A DNA stretch of 64,000 nt from Micromonospora mirobrigensis (GTDB lineage Bacteria; Actinomycetota; Actinomycetes; Mycobacteriales; Micromonosporaceae). The position numbers and the translations under genes were made by a program. Below the pieces are notes generated by a model. That model did no database searches and was not told where the DNA came from. It saw only the letters and a program-made list of their open reading frames with translations. The DNA is taken from NCBI RefSeq assembly GCF_900091555.1, contig NZ_FMCX01000003.1, forward strand, positions 62,001 to 126,000. The letters run 5' to 3'. Shown piece by piece: positions 29,042 to 36,215 of this stretch. The number at the start of each line of letters is the position of its first letter. Position 1 is the first letter of the stretch.

Positions 29042-29439
29042 CACCACCGCAGGTCGGTGGCTTGTCGGTGCCGGTCGAGACGATCACCACGGCTGCCCTG
29101 GTGGAGGCCGGTGAGAAGATGACCAGGCTGGCGGCGGACCTCCGAGACCTCCTGGGCGGATAAGCCCTGTCCGGCCAGCATGGTGACCGGATCTACGGGC
29201 AGTCGGGGTGGCCGCACGGGTACCAGGAGACGCACTCCGGCACGCTGCACGTACACCTCTCGCTTGGCCACGGCGAGGCCCTTCTCGTCGAGCACGTGGC
29301 CGGTCAACCAGATCCAGCCGTGATAGGTCGGTCCTGCGTCAACGCTCACCAGGCGAAGGCGTAGCTCACGTCGGCCGGCGAACTGCACGCTGGCCGCGGC
29401 CCCGATCAACAGCACATCTCCCGGCTTGGGCGTCCTCAT
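29041..29439 (-). CDS. AICE-type hypothetical protein
   Basis: This 132-residue protein starts at ATG 29439 overlapping the stop of the preceding small gene (ATGA). The N-terminal 75 residues (MRTPKPGDVLLIGAAASVQF, TYHGWIWLTGHVLDEKGLAV, VYVQRAGVRLL) resemble small proteins I associate with actinomycete integrative elements. The remaining 55 residues are Arg/Gly-rich and run into the att core, so the native C-terminus was probably replaced when element II lost its left part. The function is unknown. Confidence 0.6.
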   Translation of the reverse strand: MRTPKPGDVLLIGAAASVQFAGRRELRLRLVSVDAGPTYHGWIWLTGHVLDEKGLAVAKREVYVQRAGVRLLVPVRPPRLPVDPVTMLAGQGLSAQEVSEVRRQPGHLLTGLHQGSRGDRLDRHRQATDLRW

Positions 29440-29609
29440 GTCGGCCAGTGCCCCCGGTTGAGGGGCAGCCGATGGCGGGCCGCGCAGGGCAGCTCCGCGC
29501 CGCAGCGGCAGATCCGACGCCACCGGGTCCAGCTCCACACCGGCCGGTGCCGGCGGGCCAACGTCAGTGCTGCGGCGAGCAGGTAATCGTCATACCGCGC
29601 CCGGTTCAT
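29436..29609 (-). CDS. AICE-type small Cys/Trp-rich hypothetical protein
   Basis: This 57-residue protein starts at ATG 29609 (MNRARYDDYLLAAALTLARR). It has a tryptophan-rich segment (WSWTRWRR) followed by CRCGAELPCAARHRLPLN, a cysteine cluster that could bind zinc. Similar small genes travel with AICE regulators. Its stop overlaps the next start. It is divergent from gntR, and the shared gap holds repeated palindromes. Confidence 0.6.
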   Translation of the reverse strand: MNRARYDDYLLAAALTLARRHRPVWSWTRWRRICRCGAELPCAARHRLPLNRGHWPT

Positions 29610-29678
29610 GACGCCATCACCGGCCGCCGAAACCTTCACCTCGATGGCTTGGCATCCGCGTCACCTCCTCCTCAACGC

Positions 29679-29691
29679 GACGTAATACGTC
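29679..29691. promoter_or_regulatory. Palindromic operator O1
   Basis: GACGTAATACGTC is a perfect 13-bp palindrome around a central A. It is followed by CTACGTCG, a further half-like site. Confidence 0.65.
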
Positions 29692-29728
29692 CTACGTCGA
29701 CGATAGGAGCAGTCCTGTGGACAAGCAA

Positions 29729-29741
29729 GACGTATTACGTC
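29729..29741. promoter_or_regulatory. Palindromic operator O2
   Basis: GACGTATTACGTC is the exact reverse complement of O1, 50 bases further along. Confidence 0.65.
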
Positions 29742-29798
29742 CGTGTCGCAGCAGGCTTGCGAGAGCCTGGAGCGAGCGATGGCGGCGGTAGCATTTTG

Positions 29799-29813
29799 GT
29801 AATACGTCCTACG
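29799..29813. promoter_or_regulatory. Operator O3 (one conserved half plus CTACG)
   Basis: GTAATACGTCCTACG matches the O1 region (TAATACGTCCTACG) but lacks the left half. It lies 23 bases before the gntR start and could overlap its -10 element. Confidence 0.55.
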
Positions 29814-29835
29814 AGCAGGAGAAACGGCGAGGCCG

Positions 29836-30609
29836 ATGATCGAGACGCCGAGGTCGCAGTACGGGCAGATCGCAGAGCTGATCCGTGGCCGCATCCAGGA
29901 CGGCACCTACCCGGCCGGGTCTCTCCTGCCCAGCGAGGACCGGCTTGCCGAGGAGCTGCGCGTCTCCCGGGTCACCGTCAACCGCGCCGTCGGCCTGCTC
30001 CGCTCGTCCGGCGACGTGAAGGTCCGCCGGGGCACCGGCACCGTCGTCCGGTCCCTTCCCCGCATCCACCGTGACGCCCAGGCCCGCTACGCCGCCCGGC
30101 AGGAGGGCAGCGGCGCCGGCGAGGTCGAAGTCGGGAAGCTCAGCCTCAAGTCCCGCACCGAGTACCGGCAGATCGGACGTACGACGACCCCACCAGCGGT
30201 CGCGCAGACTCTCGGCTTGCGCAAGGGTGAGGCGTCGTTGCTGCGTAGCCGGGTCCTCTACGCCAACGACGAGCCGACGCAGATCGCGGACTCGTACCTG
30301 CCCTGGTCCATCACGAAGGACTGCAAGCCGCTGATGCAGGCCGACGCCGGCAAGGGCGGCTCCTACGGCCGCCTCGCGGAGCTGGGGCACGGACCGGTGC
30401 GCTTCACCGAGGACGTGTCGATCCGCATGCCCAGCGAGAAAGAACAGCGCACCCTCGACCTGGACGCCTCGCAGCCGGTCTTCGAGATCTGGCACGTCGC
30501 CTACACCGCCGAGGACCGACCGATCGAGGTCTGCATCCACGTCATGCCCGGCCACGTGTGGACCCTGCGCTACGGGTGGGACGACCAGCCGGCGTCCACG
30601 GGCCGATGA
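29836..30609 (+). CDS. GntR-family regulator with UTRA domain (KorSA/HutC-like)
   Basis: This 257-residue repressor-type protein has an N-terminal winged helix (IAELIRGRIQDGTYPAGSLL, SEDRLAEELRVSRVTVNRAV) and a C-terminal UTRA ligand domain (residues about 90-245). In AICEs, KorSA-type GntR proteins repress their own gene and the activator of transfer. The three palindromes just upstream (O1-O3) fit autoregulation and control of the divergent small genes. Its TGA overlaps the ATG of the PP2C-like gene. The effector is unknown. Confidence 0.88.
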   Translation: MIETPRSQYGQIAELIRGRIQDGTYPAGSLLPSEDRLAEELRVSRVTVNRAVGLLRSSGDVKVRRGTGTVVRSLPRIHRDAQARYAARQEGSGAGEVEVGKLSLKSRTEYRQIGRTTTPPAVAQTLGLRKGEASLLRSRVLYANDEPTQIADSYLPWSITKDCKPLMQADAGKGGSYGRLAELGHGPVRFTEDVSIRMPSEKEQRTLDLDASQPVFEIWHVAYTAEDRPIEVCIHVMPGHVWTLRYGWDDQPASTGR

Positions 30610-31436
30610 TGCGCGTCCGCCTCGCCTCCGAAGCAGCGCCCGGCCGCGCGATCAACGAGGATGCCGCCCTGCACGTCGGATCGCTGGTCGGTGTCTTCGA
30701 CGGCGTGACCACACCCCGCGACCGTGACAGCGGATGCGTCCACGGCCCGGCCTGGTACGTCCAGCGACTCACCAGTCGCCTCGCCCAGGTCGCAGGCGAG
30801 GAGGCAGCCGCGGGCTTGCCCGAACTGCTGGCCGAGGCGATCGAGCGCGTGCGCGTCGACCACGACGGCCGATGCGATCTCGACAACCCGGCGACGCCGG
30901 CCGCCACCGTCTGCCTGCTCCGCCCTGCCCAGGACCAGCTCGACTACCTGATCCTGTCCGACTGCACCCTCGTCGTGGACCAGGGCGACACCGTCACCGT
31001 CCTCACCGACCCGCGATTCGGCATCGCGGTGGCCGAGCTCCGCCGCGAAGCCCTGGCACTCCACGGCACCGAACTGCCCGCCGGACGACCCACGCCAGGC
31101 AAGTACGAACTCACCAACCAGCCCCACGGCTACTGGACCGCCGCCGCCAACCCGGAAGCCGCTCGACAAGCGGTGACCGGAACCCTCGACCTACGCGGCC
31201 CGCGACGGGTACGCCGGGCAGCTCTACTCACCGACGGCACTTCCTGCGCCGTGGACGAGTACCGGCTCCTGGACTGGCGGCAGCTCCTCGACATGCTCAC
31301 CGAGGACGGACCCCACGAGCTGATCCGACGCGTCCGCGAAGCCGAGAACGCCGACCCCTCTCGGGCTGGCCACTTCCGCTACAAGCGCCACGACGACGCT
31401 ACTGCCGCACTTTGCATCTTCGAGGAGCACGCGTGA
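30606..31436 (+). CDS. PP2C-like protein phosphatase domain protein
   Basis: This 276-residue protein shows a PP2C motif pattern: INEDA near the start, VGVFDGVT (first metal Asp-Gly), ATVCLLRP and YLILSDCTLVV in the core strands, LLTDGTSCAVDEY (second DG), and RHDDATAALCIF at the C-terminus with the last metal Asp. PP2C enzymes remove phosphate from Ser/Thr proteins using two metal ions. No signal, transmembrane or sensor domain is attached. It is coupled to gntR (ATGA) and to the NUDIX gene (GTGA), an unusual partner set for a mobile-element regulator. The family assignment comes from motif order only. Confidence 0.7.
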   Translation: MMRVRLASEAAPGRAINEDAALHVGSLVGVFDGVTTPRDRDSGCVHGPAWYVQRLTSRLAQVAGEEAAAGLPELLAEAIERVRVDHDGRCDLDNPATPAATVCLLRPAQDQLDYLILSDCTLVVDQGDTVTVLTDPRFGIAVAELRREALALHGTELPAGRPTPGKYELTNQPHGYWTAAANPEAARQAVTGTLDLRGPRRVRRAALLTDGTSCAVDEYRLLDWRQLLDMLTEDGPHELIRRVREAENADPSRAGHFRYKRHDDATAALCIFEEHA

Positions 31437-31876
31437 CCCACCCCCGCCACTCCGTCAGCGTCGCCGCCGTCATCCCCGACGAGCAGGGCCGCGTCCTGGT
31501 CATCCAACGGCGGGACAACGGCGCATGGCAGCTCCCCGGCGGTGTCCTGGAGCTGGACGAGGCGATCGAGGACGGCATGCGCCGCGAGGTCGTGGAAGAG
31601 ACCGGGGTGCAGGTCGAGCCGGTCCGGCTCACCGGCGTCTACAAGAACATGAAGCTCGGCGTCGTCGCGCTGGTCTTCCGCGCCCAGCTCGTCGCCGGCA
31701 CACCACGTCCGACCGAGGAGTCGGCGGCGGTCGACTGGTGGACCCCGGAACGCGTACGCGCCGAGATGAACGAGACCTTCGCCGCCCGAATCCTCGATGC
31801 CCTTGACGCTGACGCACCGCCCGCTGTCCGGCACCACGACGGCGTACGCCTCCTCGACCCAACTGGCTCACGCTGA
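31433..31876 (+). CDS. NUDIX hydrolase
   Basis: This 147-residue NUDIX protein has a complete box: GGVLELDEAIEDGMRREVVEETGV fits GX5EX7REVXEEXGX. The opening SVSVAAVIPDEQGRVLVIQR is typical. Substrates are nucleoside diphosphates linked to another moiety; the specific one is unknown. AICEs such as pSAM2 carry a NUDIX gene in their regulatory operon, which fits its position here. The GTG start overlaps the PP2C-like gene's stop. Confidence 0.88.
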   Translation: MTHPRHSVSVAAVIPDEQGRVLVIQRRDNGAWQLPGGVLELDEAIEDGMRREVVEETGVQVEPVRLTGVYKNMKLGVVALVFRAQLVAGTPRPTEESAAVDWWTPERVRAEMNETFAARILDALDADAPPAVRHHDGVRLLDPTGSR

Positions 31877-32011
31877 ATCGCACGGTCGCTCGCCCGCCTC
31901 CGGATCCGTGATCCGACAGCTGATGTGCGACACATCTCCGCCAGGTGATGTGCGACAGCGCCTCTCAGATGGCCGCCCTTCAGTGGAGAAGTTCGAGCAA
32001 ACCGAGCTGGT

Positions 32012-32404
32012 TCAGGAAAGGCTCCGCTCGTAGCCGCACTCATCGTGTACCCAGCGATCGAGGTAGGCCGCCCTGTCTTCCGGCGAGTCCACGACCGTCA
32101 GCCACTCTGCCGCCGCCTGCTTCATGTGTCGGACCGCCGCGGCGTCCTGTTCCGGCGCTCCTCTGCCAGGAGCGTCCATCTCATCCGTCAGTGCTCCCCA
32201 GATTAGGTTGAGCGCGGTCGGTGTGCTCGGAAGGTATTCGCCTTTGGGGGTCTCCGACATAGCGCTCACGGCCAAGCCCTGGAACTCCAGACCCGCGTCA
32301 TAGGTAGGCCAGCCTTCCTCGACCTGGAGCACGCGGCGCGCCTGCTGCACTGTTGCTGCGAGGAAGCCGTCCGGTCCGTCTTCCGGATCCCAATGACCTG
32401 CCAC
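32012..32404 (-). CDS. Hypothetical acidic protein
   Basis: This protein of about 130 residues starts at GTG 32404 (AGHWDPEDGPDGFLAATVQQ). It is acidic, mostly helical-looking, with VEEGWPTYDAGLEFQGLAVSAM and a C-terminal HMKQAAAEWLTVVDSPEDRAAYLDRW. I do not recognise a family. Codon use is less GC-biased than in the core genes. It lies in element II, opposite to the NUDIX gene, separated from it by 135 bases in which I see no gene. Confidence 0.55.
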   Translation of the reverse strand: MAGHWDPEDGPDGFLAATVQQARRVLQVEEGWPTYDAGLEFQGLAVSAMSETPKGEYLPSTPTALNLIWGALTDEMDAPGRGAPEQDAAAVRHMKQAAAEWLTVVDSPEDRAAYLDRWVHDECGYERSLS

Positions 32405-32846
32405 GGCGCAGACCCTACGCCAGCCGGAAGGTCCATCAGCGTTAGGCGCACTCCGCCGTGCCGGGACCCGCGCACGTCGCAGATCACCTGGCGGACGTGT
32501 TTCGCCCATCAACCGACGGAGGACAGGCCGCCTCCGGATCAACACTGCCGAAGTCCGCTCTATCAGATCAAGGCGGCCCGCAAGCGGACCGCGCCGGCCC
32601 GGCCTCGGCCTGCTGGCGACCTCCGGCCGGCATCGGTCGGGCCGGCCGGCCACGTTGACTGACGACAAGAACCACGAAGACCTCGGGGCCCTGCCCCGAA
32701 CCGGGACCCTCCGCAGAGATCAGCCGGGAGCGGATCACCTCGCCGGGCACCACAAGGGCTACGAGCCTCCCGGGACGGTCGACGACTGCCCGACGAGGAG
32801 ATCCGCCAGGACACCGCCACCGCAATAGCTGTCCTACTCTCAGCGC
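32405..32846. other. Gap in element II without a convincing gene
   Basis: These 440 bases hold overlapping short frames on both strands, none with a recognisable motif, and the second copy of the 30-bp repeat. The sequence looks like decayed element DNA. Confidence 0.45.
32569..32598. repeat. 30-bp repeat, copy 2
   Basis: Nearly identical to 28134-28163, same orientation, with one A/G change in the right arm of the hairpin. It is embedded in non-coding element DNA. Confidence 0.6.
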
Positions 32847-33386
32847 ATGCCCCACCAGGCCATCGAAATCGAGTCATACAACCCGGCTTGGCCAGCGCTG
32901 GCAGACGCCGCAATTGCGCAACTTCGTCAGTCGCTGCCGGACGTCCTTCAAGAGGTCGAACACATCGGCTCGACTGCTGTCCCCGGACTCGCCGCAAAGC
33001 CGGTCATTGACCTGATGGCCTCGGTGGACCAGCTCGGCCTGGTGGAGCAGCACGAGAGCGCATTGGTCGGACTGGGATACGCCCGCCACTTCAACGGCAT
33101 GACGGATCGGCTGCTCTACGTGCGGGCGGTTGACGGGACGAGGACCCACATCCTGCACGTGGTCGACGCCGCCAGCTGGCCCACACGCAACCAACGGATT
33201 CTCCGGGACTACCTACGTGAGCACCCGGAGGACGCAGCGCGATACGCCCAGCTCAAGCAGGAGATTGCCACTGCCGGGATCGCGCCGGGCGACTATGCGC
33301 GGGCAAAGACAGAGTTCATCCAGGAAGTGATGGATCGGGCGCGCGCCGAGCGCAGACTTCCGTCAGTACCGGTCTGGGAGAAGTGA
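32847..33386 (+). CDS. GrpB-family protein (nucleotidyltransferase fold)
   Basis: This 179-residue protein has the GrpB/UPF0157 signature: IEIESYNPAWPALAD, the core EHIGSTAVPGLAAKPVIDLM, then HILHVVDAASWPTRNQRILRDYL. The family has a minimal nucleotidyltransferase fold and its cellular role is unsettled. It is an accessory gene at the right end of element II, separated by only a few bases from the arm-type repeat and att copy 3. Confidence 0.88.
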   Translation: MPHQAIEIESYNPAWPALADAAIAQLRQSLPDVLQEVEHIGSTAVPGLAAKPVIDLMASVDQLGLVEQHESALVGLGYARHFNGMTDRLLYVRAVDGTRTHILHVVDAASWPTRNQRILRDYLREHPEDAARYAQLKQEIATAGIAPGDYARAKTEFIQEVMDRARAERRLPSVPVWEK

Positions 33387-33391
33387 CCCGT

Positions 33392-33414
33392 CGTACAGCC
33401 ATTCGTACAGCCAA
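33392..33414. repeat. Arm-type direct repeat next to att copy 3
   Basis: Identical to 28888-28910 and again ending exactly 85 bases before the core. Confidence 0.6.
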
Positions 33415-33499
33415 GACAACCCGCACACCCAGACCTCACCAGACAGCGGCAGGCGGCACCACCAGGCGAACTTGCGGCCGACCAGCCATCCGCGATCTT

Positions 33500-33538
33500 C
33501 TTCTAATCCCAAGGCCGCAGGTTCGAATCCTGCCGGGC
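33500..33538 (+). other. attR, core copy 3
   Basis: A 39-base exact match to the tRNA-Arg core; an extra C then breaks the match at the acceptor end. The preceding 20 bases match the left flank of copy 2. This marks the right end of the integrated region. Confidence 0.8.
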
Positions 33539-33658
33539 CGCACACCTACCTCCCCCGCTCATGAGGGCTGCCGCTTTCAGGGACCGCGAAGCCGACGTGA
33601 TACCGGGTATCGTCCGCTGTCACGTCATGGGATGCCTACCGCGAGGGGGATCGCGCCG

Positions 33659-34225
33659 ATGCCGTCCGAGGTCCTGTTCTTCTCCGGGGTAGCGATCGTG
33701 CTGTCAGCGGGTGGGGTACTGCTGGGCAGTTTGCTGGCCCACCGGCGCCGCCTGGGCCTCCTGCCCCTGATGGGAGTCCTTCTCGCATCGGTGACAGCGC
33801 TGACGGTCATAACGGGTCCGCTCGGTGCCCGGTCGTTGGCGGTGGTGCTTGCTGCCGTGCTGTGGAGTGCCGTGCTTCTCACCACCGTCCTTCTGCTGGG
33901 GCGGCTACGCCCCGGCCTCGCGATCGCGCTTGGTGTGGTGGGTGGAGTCGTCGCGATACACGCGTCGGTGATCGCGTTCGTGGCAGCCAGGTTCACTGCG
34001 ACCGAGGCCCCGCGGGAGTACGCGCTGCTGTGGCGGCCCGCCGTGATGACCGGCGGGGCGAGGGATCTGGGCGGGCCGGGCGGCGATGCCGAGATGCCGC
34101 TGTGGGCTCGCATGTCCCAGGATGCCGGCCTGCTGTCGCTGCTGTTGGTCATGTGTTCGGGGGTTGCCGTGTCCTACGTGGTGCGTCGGGCCACCCTCGC
34201 CCGCAGTGCCAAGGTTCTCGCCTGA
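33659..34225 (+). CDS. Hypothetical multi-pass membrane protein
   Basis: This 188-residue protein starts at ATG 33659 with GAGGGGG about 8 bases before it. About five hydrophobic segments are visible: LFFSGVAIVLSAGGVLLGSL, LGLLPLMGVLLASVTAL, LAVVLAAVLWSAVLLTTVLL, LAIALGVVGGVVAIHASVIA, and a last one LLSLLLVMCSGVAVSYVV. A longer polar loop lies between the last two. No family is recognised. It is the first chromosomal gene after the integrated element. Confidence 0.7.
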   Translation: MPSEVLFFSGVAIVLSAGGVLLGSLLAHRRRLGLLPLMGVLLASVTALTVITGPLGARSLAVVLAAVLWSAVLLTTVLLLGRLRPGLAIALGVVGGVVAIHASVIAFVAARFTATEAPREYALLWRPAVMTGGARDLGGPGGDAEMPLWARMSQDAGLLSLLLVMCSGVAVSYVVRRATLARSAKVLA

Positions 34226-34269
34226 GCACCAGCGAACACCGCAGGCTGGCTGTACGGCCATCGGTACGG

Positions 34270-35109
34270 TCAACGGAAGGCGTCGATGTTGCGCGCCGCC
34301 CAGGCGGCGAAGGGGCGTGGCTGCCGGCCCAGGACCTCCGCCACGTCCGGGCTGATCCGCTGCTCCGATCGGGTCGGCGCGCCGAGGATCGCCAGCGTGC
34401 CCTCCACCACCGGGGGCGGCATGAACCCCAGCATCTGCCTGCGGGCCTCGTCGGGCGTCTGCTCGACGAAGTCGATCGGCTCGCCGAGCGCGGCGGCGAG
34501 ATCGGCGACCCGTTCGCGCGGCGTGCTCAGCGCCGGGCCGGTCAGCTCGTACGTGCGGCCGTCGTGCGCGCCGTCGCGGAGGACGGCGGCGGCCACCTCG
34601 GCGATGTCGTCCGGGTCGACCAGCGGCAGGCCGACGTCGCCGAACGGTGCGGCCACCGTCCGCCCGACCCGGACCGGTTCGGCCCACGCGAAGGCGTTGG
34701 AGGCGAAGCCGCCGGGGCGCAGGATCGTCCAGCCGAGGCCGGACCGGCGCACCTGGTCCTCGATGGCGTGCAGGGGTGCGTGCGACGCCGCCTCCGGCCG
34801 TGTGCCGACCGCCTGCGAGGACTGGAGCACGATGCGCTTCACGCCGCCGGCCGCGGCGAGCCGGAGGATCTCGGGCACGTCGAGGTGCGCCCCGGCGCCC
34901 TCCACGAGCAGGAACAGCGCTTCGGCGCCGGCGAGCGCGGGGCGCAGGCTCTCGGGGCGTTCGAGGTCGGCGAGGTGGTGGGCAACCCCGTCCGGTACGG
35001 CGACCGGGCGCCGGCCACGGGACACCGCCGTCACCGCGGCGCCCGACGCCGCGAGGGTCGACACGAGCGTACGGCCGACGTTTCCGGTGGCGCCTGTCAC
35101 GACGAGCAT
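34270..35109 (-). CDS. NAD(P)H-binding protein of the atypical SDR (NmrA-like) type
   Basis: This 279-residue protein begins MLVVTGATGNVGRTLV, the Gly-rich dinucleotide motif. LLVEGAGAHLDV, RIVLQSSQAV and WTILRPGGFASNAF follow in the order of NmrA/QOR2-like reductases. ATG 35109 has GGAGG 7 bases upstream. The C-terminal third carries a substrate domain. The divergent HxlR gene probably regulates it. The substrate (quinone, nitro compound or other electrophile) is not readable. Confidence 0.87.
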   Translation of the reverse strand: MLVVTGATGNVGRTLVSTLAASGAAVTAVSRGRRPVAVPDGVAHHLADLERPESLRPALAGAEALFLLVEGAGAHLDVPEILRLAAAGGVKRIVLQSSQAVGTRPEAASHAPLHAIEDQVRRSGLGWTILRPGGFASNAFAWAEPVRVGRTVAAPFGDVGLPLVDPDDIAEVAAAVLRDGAHDGRTYELTGPALSTPRERVADLAAALGEPIDFVEQTPDEARRQMLGFMPPPVVEGTLAILGAPTRSEQRISPDVAEVLGRQPRPFAAWAARNIDAFR

Positions 35110-35176
35110 CTCTGTTCCTCCAATTTCGACCGCGTCGTTCGCGCGGCTGGAGGAGACGTTAGTAGCGTCGATATAG

Positions 35177-35186
35177 TAGGTACCTA
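35177..35186. promoter_or_regulatory. Candidate HxlR operator
   Basis: The perfect palindrome TAGGTACCTA sits in an AT-rich 35-base stretch, within the 109-base gap between the divergent reductase and hxlR-type genes. Flanking ATAGTAGG / ATAGTAAT sequences add a direct repeat. Confidence 0.45.
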
Positions 35187-35218
35187 GAGGATAGTAATGG
35201 ACTTGTGACGGAGGACAC

Positions 35219-35581
35219 GTGGAGCGGTCTGCGGATCCCGAGCTGGCGTGCCCGGTCACTCCGGTCGTCGACATCGTGTTCAGCCGGTGGACCACGCCCA
35301 TCCTGTGGGCTCTCCACGAGTACGGTCGGCAGCGCTTCGTGGAGCTGGAACGCCGGCTGACCAGCATCACCCCGAAGGTGCTCACGCAGCGGCTGCGTCA
35401 GCTCGAACGCGACGGGCTGGTGGGGCGCACCTACCATGCCGAGGTGCCGCCCCGGGTCGAGTACGAGATCACCGAGCTGGGTGCCAGCCTCGGCCCGCTC
35501 TTCGCCCACCTGACCACCTGGGCCGACGCCCACCTCGGCGAGGTGGAGCGGGCCCGGCGCGCCTACGACGCCGAGCGGTGA
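35219..35581 (+). CDS. HxlR-family winged-helix regulator
   Basis: This 120-residue HxlR protein contains LACPVTPVVDIVFSRWTTPILWALHEYG, quoted here in parts: ACPVTP with the conserved Cys, then the recognition region LTSITPKVLTQRLRQLERDG and the wing VPPRVEYEITELG. HxlR proteins sense aldehydes or oxidants, often through that Cys. The GTG start follows GGAGG by 4 bases. Divergence from the NAD(P)-binding gene suggests a local detoxification pair. Confidence 0.9.
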   Translation: MERSADPELACPVTPVVDIVFSRWTTPILWALHEYGRQRFVELERRLTSITPKVLTQRLRQLERDGLVGRTYHAEVPPRVEYEITELGASLGPLFAHLTTWADAHLGEVERARRAYDAER

Positions 35582-35610
35582 CCCCCACCGACCGGGCAAC
35601 GTGAGAGACC

Positions 35611-36180
35611 ATGACGCACATGGCGCTGTCCACCCCCACGCTGCACACCACCCGCCTGACCCTGCGTCCCTTCACCGACGCGGATGCGGACGGTCTCTTC
35701 GCGCTCCAGAGCAACGCCCACGTGCTGCGCTACTGGGACTCACCACCCTGGACCGAACCGGCGCGCGCCGAACGGTTCCTGGCGGTCTGCCGGCGGATGG
35801 CGGAGGAGGGCACCGGGGCGCGGCTGGCCGTCGATCGTGTCTCCGACGGCGCGTTCATCGGCTGGTGCACCCTGCACCGGTGGAATCCGGAGTTCCGCAG
35901 CGCGTCGCTGGGCTACTGCTTCACGGAGACGTCGTGGGGTCACGGCTACGCGACGGAGGCCGCCCGCGCCCTGCTGGGGTGGGCCTTCGACACGCTGGAC
36001 CTGAACCGGGTCCAGGCCGAGGCCGACACCCGCAACCTGGCCTCCGGCCGGGTGCTGGAGAAGCTCGGCTTCGTCCGGGAAGGCACGTTGCGGGAGGACT
36101 GCGTCGTCAACGGCGACGTCTCCGACTCGTGGGTGTACGGCCTGCTCCGGCGGGAGTGGCGGCCGGATCCTGCCCGCTGA
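35611..36180 (+). CDS. RimJ/RimL-type GNAT acetyltransferase
   Basis: This 189-residue acetyltransferase has TTRLTLRPFTDADADGLF at the start, SLGYCFTETSWGHGYATEA as the CoA-binding loop, and GRVLEKLGFVREG near the end. Such enzymes acetylate ribosomal protein N-termini or small amines. It follows the HxlR gene on the same strand after 29 bases. A second ATG three codons in is an alternative start. Confidence 0.88.
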   Translation: MTHMALSTPTLHTTRLTLRPFTDADADGLFALQSNAHVLRYWDSPPWTEPARAERFLAVCRRMAEEGTGARLAVDRVSDGAFIGWCTLHRWNPEFRSASLGYCFTETSWGHGYATEAARALLGWAFDTLDLNRVQAEADTRNLASGRVLEKLGFVREGTLREDCVVNGDVSDSWVYGLLRREWRPDPAR

Positions 36181-36215
36181 GTCCTTCGACGGCGAGAATC
36201 GGGCGGGAGCAGGAC

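Larger units (their letters stand above)
27434..33538. mobile_element. Tandem, decayed integrative elements (AICE/pSAM2-like) in tRNA-Arg
   Basis: Three copies of the tRNA 3' half divide the region into element I (about 27480-29041) and element II (about 29042-33538). Element I keeps a truncated tyrosine integrase and two unknown genes. Element II keeps small genes typical of actinomycete integrative and conjugative elements, a GntR regulator, a PP2C-like gene, a NUDIX gene, an unknown gene and a GrpB-type gene. No replication initiator, excisionase or FtsK/SpoIIIE-type translocase is present, so neither element looks self-mobile. Base composition is slightly less GC-rich than in the flanks. 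Confidence 0.8.

Noticed and set aside
32568..32855. Minus-strand frame of 95 codons in element II
   Set aside because: No motif, Arg/Gly-rich, crosses the 30-bp repeat; I treat the stretch as decayed DNA.
34247..34272. Fourth possible arm-type repeat (CTGTACGGCCATCGGTACGGTCAA)
   Set aside because: Only a partial match, not associated with a core copy, and outside the last att site.
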